This document shows positions 35,655-44,039 of a DNA stretch of 64,000 bases, in pieces (the stretch's first letter is position 1; each line of letters opens with the position of its first letter). A model generated the notes under the pieces. The model saw only the letters and a program-made list of their open reading frames with translations, searched no databases and had not been told where the DNA came from. The stretch lies in contig MGRJ01000022.1 in the NCBI GenBank assembly GCA_001798135.1, positions 1 to 64,000 on the forward strand, given 5' to 3'. The translations under genes and the position numbers were made by a program. The stretch comes from Deltaproteobacteria bacterium RIFCSPHIGHO2_02_FULL_40_28 (GTDB lineage Bacteria; UBA10199; 2-12-FULL-40-28).

Positions 35655-36287
35655 ATGTCGACACATGTTATTCCACATCATTTTGACAATGCTGAGCAAG
35701 CCTATCAATCATCTAAGCTTGGTTTTTGGTTATTTTTAGTTTCTGAAATTTTGCTTTTTGGTGGTTTATTTGTGGCCTACATTGTTTTCAGGTCACTTTA
35801 TCCAGATATGTTTCATGAAGCATCTGGTGAGCTCAATCGTATCATGGGAGGTTTTAACACCATTGTTTTAATTTGTTCTAGTTTTACCATGGCTATGGGA
35901 GTTAACAGAGTTCAACATAATGATCCCAAAAAAGCAGTGATGTTTTTGGCTATTACCATTGCCTTTGCTGCTATTTTTATGGTGATTAAATATTTTGAGT
36001 ATTCCCATAAAATTCATCTTGGGCTACTGCCAGCTGGTTTTTATCATTATGATGGAATTACTCATCCAAGGGCCCCTCTTTTTTTCTCACTCTACTTTGT
36101 CATGACGGGATTGCATGGAGTTCACGTGTTAGTGGGGATGGGTCTTATTACTTGGGTACTCTTGCGTGTCAAGAGAGGTGATTTTTCAAATCAGTACTAT
36201 ACCCCTGTTGAATTAGTGGGACTTTATTGGCACTTGGTAGATCTTATTTGGATCTATCTATTCCCTCTCATGTACTTGATTGGATAA
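35655..36287 (+). CDS. coxC: Cytochrome c oxidase subunit III
   Basis: A 210-residue subunit III with five TM segments. KLGFWLFLVSEILLFGGLFV near residue 22, FFSLYFVMTGLHGVHVLVGM near 136 and YWHLVDLIWIYLFPLMYL near 190 are the family signatures. The two N-terminal helices of the seven-helix form are lacking, as is usual in five-helix subunit III proteins paired with a separate subunit IV. It is the third gene of the oxidase set. Confidence 0.95.
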   Translation: MSTHVIPHHFDNAEQAYQSSKLGFWLFLVSEILLFGGLFVAYIVFRSLYPDMFHEASGELNRIMGGFNTIVLICSSFTMAMGVNRVQHNDPKKAVMFLAITIAFAAIFMVIKYFEYSHKIHLGLLPAGFYHYDGITHPRAPLFFSLYFVMTGLHGVHVLVGMGLITWVLLRVKRGDFSNQYYTPVELVGLYWHLVDLIWIYLFPLMYLIG

Positions 36288-36301
36288 CTTAAGGAGTTGA
36301 T

Positions 36302-37078
36302 ATGAGCGATCATAAACATGATCATCGCAAAACTTATCTCAATGTTTGGTTCATTTTGATGGCTTTAACTGTCATCACTGTTGTTGCAGCCTCTATTAAT
36401 TTTGGAAAGATAAATTTGTTTATCGCCATGGCCATCGCTTCTGTAAAAGCCAGTTTGGTTATTTTATATTTTATGCATTTAAAGGGCGATGCTACTTTAA
36501 ATCAGGTGGTTTTTTTATCTGCTTTTGGTTTTCTAGCTGTTTTTGTTCTTTTAACTTTATCTGATGTGATTGCAAGACCTCCCGTTGCCCCAGTGGTAGT
36601 AACGAAAATTCAAGGAATTACTGGAAACCAGGGAGTAGTGATGGCTCGGCTTAGGAATTCTACTCCAGAACAAATTCAAAAAGGAAAAGCTATTTATATG
36701 GCGCAATGTGCTACCTGCCATGGTGAAAATGCAGATGGTCTTGGCCCTGCAGCAGTAGCTTTCAATCCAAAACCCAGGGATTTTAAATCCGGTTATTGGA
36801 AATTGGGAGGTGAGCCTTCTCGTGTTTATCATACCGTGGAAAATGGAATGCCTGGTACTCCCATGCCTGCTTTTAAGGGATTAACTCCTGAAGATCGTTG
36901 GGCTGTGGTTCATTTTATTCGATCTTTTTCTCCCAATACACCTGCCGATACAAGAGCAACCTTGGCACTGATTGGTTTAAAACCTGATGGCACTCCCCAA
37001 AGTGTTTCAACCGAAAAAGTAATCCCAGAACTTCCCGTTGATTTTATTATTGAGCAGATAGTGAAAGAAAATCCATAG
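36302..37078 (+). CDS. Oxidase subunit IV fused to a cytochrome c domain
   Basis: A 258-residue two-domain protein. Residues 1-95 are a caa3-type subunit IV with three TM helices; the segment VKASLVILYFMHLKGD near residue 48 is typical. A linker then leads to a cytochrome c domain (residues ~120-215) with one CATCH motif near 138 and a methionine ligand candidate in GMPGTPMPAF. Normal subunit IV proteins are about 100 residues, so the haem domain is an addition. The oxidase would thus have two haem c domains, one on subunit II and one here. Confidence 0.9.
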   Translation: MSDHKHDHRKTYLNVWFILMALTVITVVAASINFGKINLFIAMAIASVKASLVILYFMHLKGDATLNQVVFLSAFGFLAVFVLLTLSDVIARPPVAPVVVTKIQGITGNQGVVMARLRNSTPEQIQKGKAIYMAQCATCHGENADGLGPAAVAFNPKPRDFKSGYWKLGGEPSRVYHTVENGMPGTPMPAFKGLTPEDRWAVVHFIRSFSPNTPADTRATLALIGLKPDGTPQSVSTEKVIPELPVDFIIEQIVKENP

Positions 37079-37096
37079 GCGTTACACGCCCATTAT

Positions 37097-38005
37097 ATGA
37101 AAACATTTACCTGGATTGCCCTTTTTCTAGCCTTTGGTGTTGTAGTCTTGGGTGCCTATACACGGCTAACCGATGCGGGCCTTGGGTGTCCCGATTGGCC
37201 AGGTTGTTATGGCAAACCCATTGTGCCACAAATCAACGCAATTGATTCTGGTAAAGCCTGGACTGAAATGATTCACCGCTATCTTGCAGGAAGTTTGGGA
37301 ATTTTTATCCTGATAAATTTTATTTTTTCTCGTTCCAAACTTTCTTTTTGTTTATTTTTGCTTGTTATTTTTCAAGCCCTTTTGGGAATGTGGACAGTGA
37401 CAAAAAAATTACATCCACCCATTGTGATGGCTCATTTATTAGGGGGTATGGTAACGATGGGATTGTTAGCTTTTATCGCTTTCAAACATTCTTTTGTACA
37501 AAAAATTTTAGTTTCTCCAAAACTGTGGAGTACAGTTTTTTTTGGACTTGTGTTGATTGGTTTTCAGATAGCTTTTGGAGGGTGGGTTAGTTCTAATTAT
37601 GCAGCCTTGGTTTGCCCTGATTTTCCTACTTGTTTAGGAAATCTTTTTCCTAATATGGACTGGAATGCTTTTTTTATACCCTATGATACATCTTTGAATT
37701 ACGAGGGTGGTATTTTAAATCATACAGCTCGTGTTACTATTCACATGGTTCATCGTTTTGGAGCTTATGCTGTTGTAGTGTATTGGTTTTGTTTGTTGGT
37801 TTTTCTTTTTCGTCAAAAACAAGCCATACTCATACAAGCAGGTGTTTTAGTTTTAATGGCACTCATCTTTCAATTTTTGTTGGGAGTTTTAAATGTTTTT
37901 ACAAAACTTCCTCTTTTTTTAGCAGTAGCTCACAATGCAGGGGCCGCTCTTTTACTTATTAGTGTTATTCATTTGAATTATCGGTTAAATTCAAGAAAAA
38001 CATAA
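37097..38005 (+). CDS. ctaA: Haem A synthase
   Basis: A 302-residue COX15/CtaA protein with eight TM segments in two related halves. It oxidises the C8 methyl of haem O to give haem A. The first-half motif is GAYTRLTDAGLGCPDWPGC near residue 21, with EMIHRYLAG near 57. The second half has VCPDFPTC near 175, HMVHRFGAY near 218 and VAHNAGAA near 278. The Cys pair typical of the type is present. Its stop lies inside a perfect 20-bp palindrome. Confidence 0.95.
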   Translation: MKTFTWIALFLAFGVVVLGAYTRLTDAGLGCPDWPGCYGKPIVPQINAIDSGKAWTEMIHRYLAGSLGIFILINFIFSRSKLSFCLFLLVIFQALLGMWTVTKKLHPPIVMAHLLGGMVTMGLLAFIAFKHSFVQKILVSPKLWSTVFFGLVLIGFQIAFGGWVSSNYAALVCPDFPTCLGNLFPNMDWNAFFIPYDTSLNYEGGILNHTARVTIHMVHRFGAYAVVVYWFCLLVFLFRQKQAILIQAGVLVLMALIFQFLLGVLNVFTKLPLFLAVAHNAGAALLLISVIHLNYRLNSRKT

Positions 38006-38036
38006 AATACTTAAATTTTAAGTATTTTATGTTTTT
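37996..38036. terminator. AT-only 20-bp palindrome at the end of ctaA
   Basis: Perfect arms AAAAACATAAAATACTTAAA and TTTAAGTATTTTATGTTTTT separated by one base, followed by CAGA. The ctaA stop codon lies within the left arm. The T-run at the end of the right arm makes it terminator-like for + strand transcripts, and the symmetry would serve the minus strand as well. ctaB begins only 67 bases later. Confidence 0.75.
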
Positions 38037-38103
38037 CAGAGCCTATTTTTGTAACCTGATCAGTTATTGACCTCCCCTTGAAACCTCACTATACCCATCC
38101 AAC

Positions 38104-38958
38104 ATGAAACATTATTTAAACCTGACAAAACCACGTATTAGCTTCCTTTTTGCCTTTACAGGCTTAACAGCTTTGGTGATGGAAGGAAACCTCGGTGCTC
38201 GTTCTTTTCAATTTTGGATGATTGGGTTGGCCATTTTTTTGGTGGGAGGGTCAGCTAATAGTTTTAATCAATTTTTTGAAAGAGAAGTTGATGCCCGTAT
38301 GGCACGCACTGCTAAAAAACGTCCTCTTCCTTTAGGATTAGTTTCTCCTAGGGGTGCTTTCATTTTTAGTGTGATGATTGGGTTGATTGGTTTAGGAATT
38401 TTATGTGCTTATGAAAGTTTTTTGGCTTTTGGTTTAGGTTTAGCTACCATTTTATTTTATAGTTTTTATTACACTCTTTGGCTTAAACCAAGAACTCCCT
38501 ACAATATTGTAATTGGCGGAGCGGCAGGCGCAACTGGCCCCCTTATTGCTTGGGCTTGCGTTTCTAACCAGTTATGGGGGATTCCCTTAGTGATGTTTTT
38601 AATTATCTTTTTTTGGACTCCTCCTCATTTTTGGTCTTTGGCTTTGTGTTGCAAGGAAGATTACAAAGAAGTGGGATATCCCATGTTGCCGTTGGTTAAG
38701 GGAGATGAGGAAACCCGCAAACAAATTCTTTACTATTCTTATTCTCTTTTACCTCTTTCACTTTCTCTCTATTTTTTGAAAGGAATGGGGAATATTTACT
38801 TAATTACAAGTTTTATCCTTGGGTTTTTATTTATTTTAGGAGCTCTTAAAATTCGTAAAAATCCTACTATAAAGGCTTATTGGCAATTTTTTGGTTATTC
38901 CATCGTCTATCTTTTTCTGCTTTTTACAGTGATGATTGTGGATGTGATATGGGGATAA
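38104..38958 (+). CDS. ctaB: Protohaem IX farnesyltransferase (haem O synthase)
   Basis: A 284-residue COX10/CyoE prenyltransferase with eight or nine TM helices. It adds the farnesyl chain to haem B. The Asp-rich prenyltransferase motif reads NQFFEREVDARMARTAKKRP near residue 58, and GGAAGATGPLIAWA near 139 and FFWTPPHFWSLAL near 178 are conserved. Together with ctaA it supplies haem A for coxA. The palindrome at 37996 may separate it from the main operon. Confidence 0.95.
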   Translation: MKHYLNLTKPRISFLFAFTGLTALVMEGNLGARSFQFWMIGLAIFLVGGSANSFNQFFEREVDARMARTAKKRPLPLGLVSPRGAFIFSVMIGLIGLGILCAYESFLAFGLGLATILFYSFYYTLWLKPRTPYNIVIGGAAGATGPLIAWACVSNQLWGIPLVMFLIIFFWTPPHFWSLALCCKEDYKEVGYPMLPLVKGDEETRKQILYYSYSLLPLSLSLYFLKGMGNIYLITSFILGFLFILGALKIRKNPTIKAYWQFFGYSIVYLFLLFTVMIVDVIWG

Positions 38959-38977
38959 TCCCATTTTATAGCATTTC

Positions 38978-38996
38978 AATCCGCCTTAAGCGGATT
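38978..38996 (+). terminator. Hairpin after ctaB
   Basis: Perfect 7-bp arms, AATCCGC and GCGGATT, with loop CTTAA, 20 bases after the ctaB stop. The right arm is followed by AGAAATAC, not a T tract. It may act with the larger hairpin at 39005. Confidence 0.45.
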
Positions 38997-39004
38997 AGAA
39001 ATAC

Positions 39005-39058
39005 TTATGGTTGAACAATTAAAATGTACTAATTGAAAGTTAATCAACCATAATTTTT
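39005..39058 (+). terminator. Nested hairpin with T tract before the second DUF4143 gene
   Basis: Outer arms TTATGGTTGA and TCAACCATAA enclose inner arms CAATTA and TAATTG. The outer right arm is followed by TTTTT. This is a plausible intrinsic terminator for the respiratory operon, or an upstream regulatory hairpin of the following ATPase gene. Confidence 0.5.
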
Positions 39059-39085
39059 CTGCAAAAATTTCTTTACCATCTATAC

Positions 39086-39134
39086 TGAAAGTGCTACTTT
39101 CAATTTATGTATATTAATGAAAGTGATACTTTTA
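39086..39134 (+). promoter_or_regulatory. Two copies of a 17-bp palindrome across a start codon
   Basis: TGAAAGTGCTACTTTCA at 39086-39102 is a perfect palindrome with a three-base centre. A second copy with one arm mismatch, TGAAAGTGATACTTTTA, is at 39118-39134. The ATG of the ATPase gene (39107) lies between them. Equal spacing and position suggest a pair of operator half-regions for an autoregulator or a local repressor. Confidence 0.6.
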
Positions 39135-40315
39135 ATAGAGATAAATACTTAATATTAAAAGATAAATTAGATAAAAAGGAATCCTTTTTACTGTTTGGAC
39201 CACGTCAAACTGGCAAATCTACCCTTTTAGAACAGTTATTTGCCGATAGCAAAAAGTCAAAAATATCTTTTTACTGCCAACTCCCTTCAGACCGGCAAAT
39301 TTTAGAAAACGATGCTGAGATCATCAAAAGACGTGTTGAGGCACTACCGGGCCCAAAGCCTGTTCTTGTTTTTATCGACGAAATTCAAAAAGTCCCCCAC
39401 ATCATGGATGTGTTGCAATACCTTATTGATCATCGTCTTATTATCCTTATGGCTAGCGGGTCATCGGCACGTAAAATGAAAAAAATTTCTACTAATTGGT
39501 TACCAGGTCGTGTGAGTCTTCAACATCTTTTTCCTCTAACCTGGGATGAGGTTGGCTTAACTCACATTCCACAGCATCTTAATCGGCATTTGTTGTACGG
39601 ATTTTTGCCGGGTATTTGCCGTTTGAGCGAAAATTCCCAAAAAGAAGAAAAGCTGCGCTCTTATGCCCATCTGTATCTTGAAGAAGAAATCCGTATGGAG
39701 GCTGTGGTTCGGGAGTTGCCACGCTTTGCCAAATTTTTGCAATTAGCCGCACTGGAATCTGGTACATCACCCAATTTTTCCAAATTGGCCTCCCAGATAG
39801 GAGTTACCCACCCCACCGTTCGGGAGTACTTTCAGATTCTGGAAGACACTCTCATTTTGCACCGCTTGAATCCAATGGGAAATTCGCGCAACAAAGTTTT
39901 AGGAAAACCAAAATATTATTTTTTTGATATCGGTGTGAGAAATGCTGCTGCTCACGTGGGACATAGTGAAGGTATTCTCATTTTGGAACATGGAAAGTTA
40001 TTTGAGCATTTTATCGTGCTGGAATGTTTGGCCAGATACACCGGGAAAGCTCGCTTTTTTTATTGGACTGATCACAAAACCGAAGTGGATTTAGTGCTGG
40101 AATTTGCAGAAAAAAAAGTGGCAATTGAAATCAAATCTACAAATAAACCAAATGCTGCTGATTTTAAAGGTTTGCAAGCACTTGGCAAAAAAACCAGGTT
40201 GACCCAGAAACTTTTGATTTGTCGAGTTAATGAACCACAAAAATTCGATGGTGGATTAGCCATTCCTTGGTATAAATTGCACTACTTTATTTCCCACACC
40301 AGAGCTCTAAAATAA
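39107..40315 (+). CDS. AAA ATPase with DUF4143 C-terminus (second copy)
   Basis: A 402-residue relative of the 17899-19053 protein. Walker A is GPRQTGKST near residue 32, Walker B-like VLVFIDEIQKVP near 85, then ASGSSARKMK (sensor-like). DUF4143 follows with a winged-helix-like stretch (LASQIGVTHPTVREYFQILED). The PD-(D/E)XK-like core is EVDLVLEF then VAIEIKSTNK near 325-345. The two window copies are clearly diverged from each other. The C-terminus overlaps the convergent methyltransferase gene by 34 bases. Function unsettled. Confidence 0.88.
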   Translation: MYINESDTFNRDKYLILKDKLDKKESFLLFGPRQTGKSTLLEQLFADSKKSKISFYCQLPSDRQILENDAEIIKRRVEALPGPKPVLVFIDEIQKVPHIMDVLQYLIDHRLIILMASGSSARKMKKISTNWLPGRVSLQHLFPLTWDEVGLTHIPQHLNRHLLYGFLPGICRLSENSQKEEKLRSYAHLYLEEEIRMEAVVRELPRFAKFLQLAALESGTSPNFSKLASQIGVTHPTVREYFQILEDTLILHRLNPMGNSRNKVLGKPKYYFFDIGVRNAAAHVGHSEGILILEHGKLFEHFIVLECLARYTGKARFFYWTDHKTEVDLVLEFAEKKVAIEIKSTNKPNAADFKGLQALGKKTRLTQKLLICRVNEPQKFDGGLAIPWYKLHYFISHTRALK

Positions 40316-41436
40316 TTACGTTCGGGGAGGGATTTTAATTCGGGATGGTCAAAGCTGGGGCCTATTTTTTGGATGAGTTTAATTTTTTGTTCCAAAGTTT
40401 TTGCAGATTCTAAAGTATATTTAATTTGATCTTCTTTACTTAAACGTTCCGTACAGGAAATAGAAATTAATTTTCCACCTGGTTTTAATCTTTTAAAAGA
40501 ATTGATGTGTAAAAATTTCCATGTGTTGGCTAAATTTCCTTTTTGTTTTTTTTGTGTGGAAAGGGAAGGGGGATCTAAAATAATCACATCAAATTTTTCA
40601 TCAGTTTCTTTTTCTAAATATTTCCAAACATCATCGGTTATCCAGTTTTTATCCTCAAAGGGGATTTCCCAGAGATCAAAGAGAGCTTGTGCCTGGGTCT
40701 TACTTGTTTCATGTTGCTCTACAGAAATAACTTTTTGAGCACCTAAACTTTTAGAAATCACTGAAAGGTTTCCATCATTGGCAAATAAATTGAGCATAGT
40801 ATCCCCCTCTTTGACAAGATGGGCTAAAGCTAGACGTACCTCTCTTAAATCGAGAAAAAATCCAGTTTTTAAACCTGAGAGAGGCCATGCCAAAAAAGGG
40901 CATGAATTTTCGATAAACTGGATGGGTTTAGTAATATCACCCTCCCCTCCGTTCCCATGTGGTTCCTTCACGTAAATTTTTTCTATTCCAATTTCCATTA
41001 ATTCTTTTTCCAAAATATTTTTCAAAATTTCTTTCCAAGATTTTAAATAAAAAACAACAATGGCTGTTTTATCGAAGATATCGATGGTTAAACCAGGAAA
41101 TCCATCTGCTTCCCCATGAATTAAACGGTAAGCATTGGTGTTGTAACTGGCTAGATATTTTAATCTTTTGTTGTGTGCTTTTAATAATTTTCGAAAGAAA
41201 TATTTTTCATCAATTAAAATATCTTCCCATTGAAAAACACGGATAGCTATAGCTCCTAGAGGTTCGTAAATACCAATTCCTAAAAAATTATTTGTGGGGC
41301 CCAACAAGCGTACCAATGAACCAATTTTTAATCCACCAAGAGCTGTTGAACATTGATTTTTAAAAATCCAGGGATGGTTTTTCTTCAATGCTGCTTCAAC
41401 CCGTTTATTTACCTGAAATCGTTTTAAATCAAACAT
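40282..41436 (-). CDS. RlmI-like class I SAM-dependent rRNA methyltransferase
   Basis: A 384-residue protein starting at the ATG at 41436 (a TTG six bases upstream is the alternative). An N-terminal PUA-like domain (HPWIFKNQ near residue 20) is followed by an EEHMD/linker region and a Rossmann methyltransferase domain: LNLFANDGNLSV near 218 for AdoMet binding and the catalytic-type motif DPPSLSTQKK near 295, then SISCTERLS. RlmI methylates C1962 of 23S rRNA to m5C; here the family Cys is kept in SISC. The exact target in this organism is inferred. Confidence 0.88.
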   Translation of the reverse strand: MFDLKRFQVNKRVEAALKKNHPWIFKNQCSTALGGLKIGSLVRLLGPTNNFLGIGIYEPLGAIAIRVFQWEDILIDEKYFFRKLLKAHNKRLKYLASYNTNAYRLIHGEADGFPGLTIDIFDKTAIVVFYLKSWKEILKNILEKELMEIGIEKIYVKEPHGNGGEGDITKPIQFIENSCPFLAWPLSGLKTGFFLDLREVRLALAHLVKEGDTMLNLFANDGNLSVISKSLGAQKVISVEQHETSKTQAQALFDLWEIPFEDKNWITDDVWKYLEKETDEKFDVIILDPPSLSTQKKQKGNLANTWKFLHINSFKRLKPGGKLISISCTERLSKEDQIKYTLESAKTLEQKIKLIQKIGPSFDHPELKSLPERNYFRALVWEIK

Positions 41437-41591
41437 ATGCAATTAGTATTTTTAAACCTGATTTTGTTTCAAAATGGCCCAACCTTCTTTGTTGTTTTTT
41501 TTAGAAAGTCAAAATAACCTAATAATTTCAATAACTTTTTATCTCCTGTCTTGGCCCTTTGTTTGCTCCTCTTACCTTTAAGAGGCTTACT

Positions 41592-44039
41592 ATGAGGGGA
41601 GTTGTGTATCAAGGGTATTGGAGGACTTTTCTTTTTTTGACTTGTGTAGGTACAATCCAAGGCTGTGCTGACGATAATAATTTTTTAGGGGTTCCTCATG
41701 AAGCTCCTCAACCATCTTTTGTTGTTTCGGCAGATGTAAGTAAGCTTTCGGTTGCTCCAAGTTCAAATCAATTGACCAAATTTAATTTTGTTACGAATGC
41801 TGTAACTCAAACTGCTTGTGTGAAGGGAAGTTGTGTTGTGTGTACACCAGATGGCTTGGTGAGTTGGGAGGGAAAAACAAATGCGTTTGGGCAGTTAAAA
41901 CTTTCTGTACAAACAATTGAATCTTGGAGGGATGCAAGCAACAATACAGAATTTATTCTTTCTTGCTCTTGCGATGGAGCCCTGGTGCAAACATATCACA
42001 AGGTTAATTTGGCTAAAGAAACAGATCGCGAAATTTCTCTTGGCTCTGTTGATTTTGAAACCACTCTTCCCATGCAGGGAGCTGGCATGAGCATTCCTGA
42101 TTTTAAGGGTTGGTGTGAAGCTGATTATTCAGAAAACATTGAAGGTGAGGGAATTGTTTTAGAGGATATGATCGCAATGCAGAAAACATTGTGGGAAGAA
42201 GTTGCTAACCAAGATTCTAATAATTCTAGAAAATTGGGAATGTTAAAAGAATTTATTTCGGCTTGTGTAGCTACAAATCAAAAAGGGTCTTTGGAGGAGG
42301 GGGAATTTTATCAAAAAGCCCTTCGAGGCGAGCTGACCAATGTTTTAGAATTAGCCCAAGCTGCCTCCAAAGCTTTTTCAATTGATCCTGATGAAATTGA
42401 AAATGTTTTTTCAGAAGCTACAAATATTTTTTATGAGATTGATGAAAAGATAACAAAAGATTTTTTACCTGTTACGGATAGTTTTGCAAATAAACGCCTT
42501 GCTATTGAAGCTCTTCTTATCTACGAAGATTTGGAAAAATGGGATAGAAATGCTTTTTATTTGCTTTATGACACTTATAAAGAAGCCAAAGAAGAGAATG
42601 AAAAGTTAGATCTTGTTGGAGTGGTTGCTGCCATGGATGAACATCTTGGCAAGCTTGATGATTATTGTTTTGAGAAAGGTTGTGAAGATAGCTTTATTAC
42701 TAAAATTTCAAAAAAAGTTAAGGAAGGAAATTGTGATGATTTAGAATTTAATGAATGTCGTGAAAATTATCGCAAACAAGATCAAGCTGCTGAAGAAAAG
42801 AAAAAAGAAATGGAGAAAGAAGAAAAGATAGTAGTCATTCAAGAAAAGAAGGAAAAAGATAAAGAGCGAGATTCTCCTCCAGTTTTGCCGCCACCTCCTC
42901 CTCCAGAGCCCGTTGTAGAAGAACCAAACACCATTTTACTTCCTGTTTTAATGGTGGATTGGGAAGATTTTGTTCCACAAAATATCCCCATAACGAAAGC
43001 AGAGCTTGAAGAAAGTTTAAATGGTGCTTCTGGAGTAGCCCAATATTTCTATGATGTTTCTGGAGGAAAAACTGATCTTGGGTTTGATGTTTTTGGATGG
43101 CTTGAGTCAAATGCCCCTGATTCCTATTTGAAACCACGAGATGATTATATTGTTTACGAAAAAAAATCTAAGGATGATCAATGCAAAAGAGCCGATATTT
43201 TCTTAGATGCTCTAAGAGATATCATTGTCTACCATGATGCTGATCTTGATTTTTATGATGGTGATGAAAATCAAGTGATGGATGGTGCTTTGTTGCTTTA
43301 TGAAGGGAATGATGGACTTTGTGCGGGGAGTGGCCAAATTGATTTAGAGGGGACAGATCTTGTGAATGAAGATGATCCCAATAGTGCTTACTTTGTAGAT
43401 CAAGATGTATCCCTTAATTTGTATCACACTCTACCAGAAGAGGGAACCAACTCTCAAACTTGGGCACGACAGTTGGGGCAACTTTTATTAAGCTTACCTG
43501 ATTATTCTGATCCTGAGTTGAATTTAAATGGTTGGTGTTTGAGTGGAGGAGGGGATGAAGAAAATTTAGTTCATCCCTGTGCTTTTGAAAAATGGCTTTT
43601 TGGAGGTTGGATACAACCCACAACTCTTTCATCAACAGGAACTTATAGTCTTTACGCCAATGAAATTGCAGATGGAAGTTCTTATGATGCAGGTGCTTAT
43701 CTTTATCGCATTGTGATTGATGGTGATCCTAATCACTTTTTAACTATCGAAAGTCATTGGTTTGATACAGGTGCTAATCCAAATACAAAAACCTTGTGGG
43801 CTCATACAGAAACAAACGAAAGTGGTTTGATGATTATGGAATTTAATTCAGGTGAGGTTTACAGACATTATCCCAATCGTAAAGCTGTTAAAGGAAAAGT
43901 TTTACCAGCTTCTGAAGTAAGATCTTTTATTCCTGGCGATGCATTTAACCAATGTTATGAAAGTGTGTGTATTAAAGTAACTCCTCTGAGTGCTCCCGAA
44001 GCAGAAATGAATATGAGCGTGGAAATCACTTCAAAATAA
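41592..44039 (+). CDS. M6 metalloprotease-like lipoprotein without the zinc motif
   Basis: An 815-residue lipoprotein; start at the ATG 41592 after AAGAGG. The lipobox is TIQGCADD near residue 25. The first half is helical and charged, ending with a Lys/Glu coiled stretch and a polyproline hinge (PPPPPPEP near 445). The second half follows the M6 (immune inhibitor A) fold in order: VLMVDWEDF, GVAQYFYDVSGGKTDLGFD, DFYDGDENQVMDGALLLYEG, LPDYSD, and FLTIESHWFD. The expected HEXXH is RQLGQ at residues 626-630 (43467-43481), so the zinc ligands and catalytic Glu are gone. It is probably a binding protein derived from a protease. Confidence 0.8.
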   Translation: MRGVVYQGYWRTFLFLTCVGTIQGCADDNNFLGVPHEAPQPSFVVSADVSKLSVAPSSNQLTKFNFVTNAVTQTACVKGSCVVCTPDGLVSWEGKTNAFGQLKLSVQTIESWRDASNNTEFILSCSCDGALVQTYHKVNLAKETDREISLGSVDFETTLPMQGAGMSIPDFKGWCEADYSENIEGEGIVLEDMIAMQKTLWEEVANQDSNNSRKLGMLKEFISACVATNQKGSLEEGEFYQKALRGELTNVLELAQAASKAFSIDPDEIENVFSEATNIFYEIDEKITKDFLPVTDSFANKRLAIEALLIYEDLEKWDRNAFYLLYDTYKEAKEENEKLDLVGVVAAMDEHLGKLDDYCFEKGCEDSFITKISKKVKEGNCDDLEFNECRENYRKQDQAAEEKKKEMEKEEKIVVIQEKKEKDKERDSPPVLPPPPPPEPVVEEPNTILLPVLMVDWEDFVPQNIPITKAELEESLNGASGVAQYFYDVSGGKTDLGFDVFGWLESNAPDSYLKPRDDYIVYEKKSKDDQCKRADIFLDALRDIIVYHDADLDFYDGDENQVMDGALLLYEGNDGLCAGSGQIDLEGTDLVNEDDPNSAYFVDQDVSLNLYHTLPEEGTNSQTWARQLGQLLLSLPDYSDPELNLNGWCLSGGGDEENLVHPCAFEKWLFGGWIQPTTLSSTGTYSLYANEIADGSSYDAGAYLYRIVIDGDPNHFLTIESHWFDTGANPNTKTLWAHTETNESGLMIMEFNSGEVYRHYPNRKAVKGKVLPASEVRSFIPGDAFNQCYESVCIKVTPLSAPEAEMNMSVEITSK

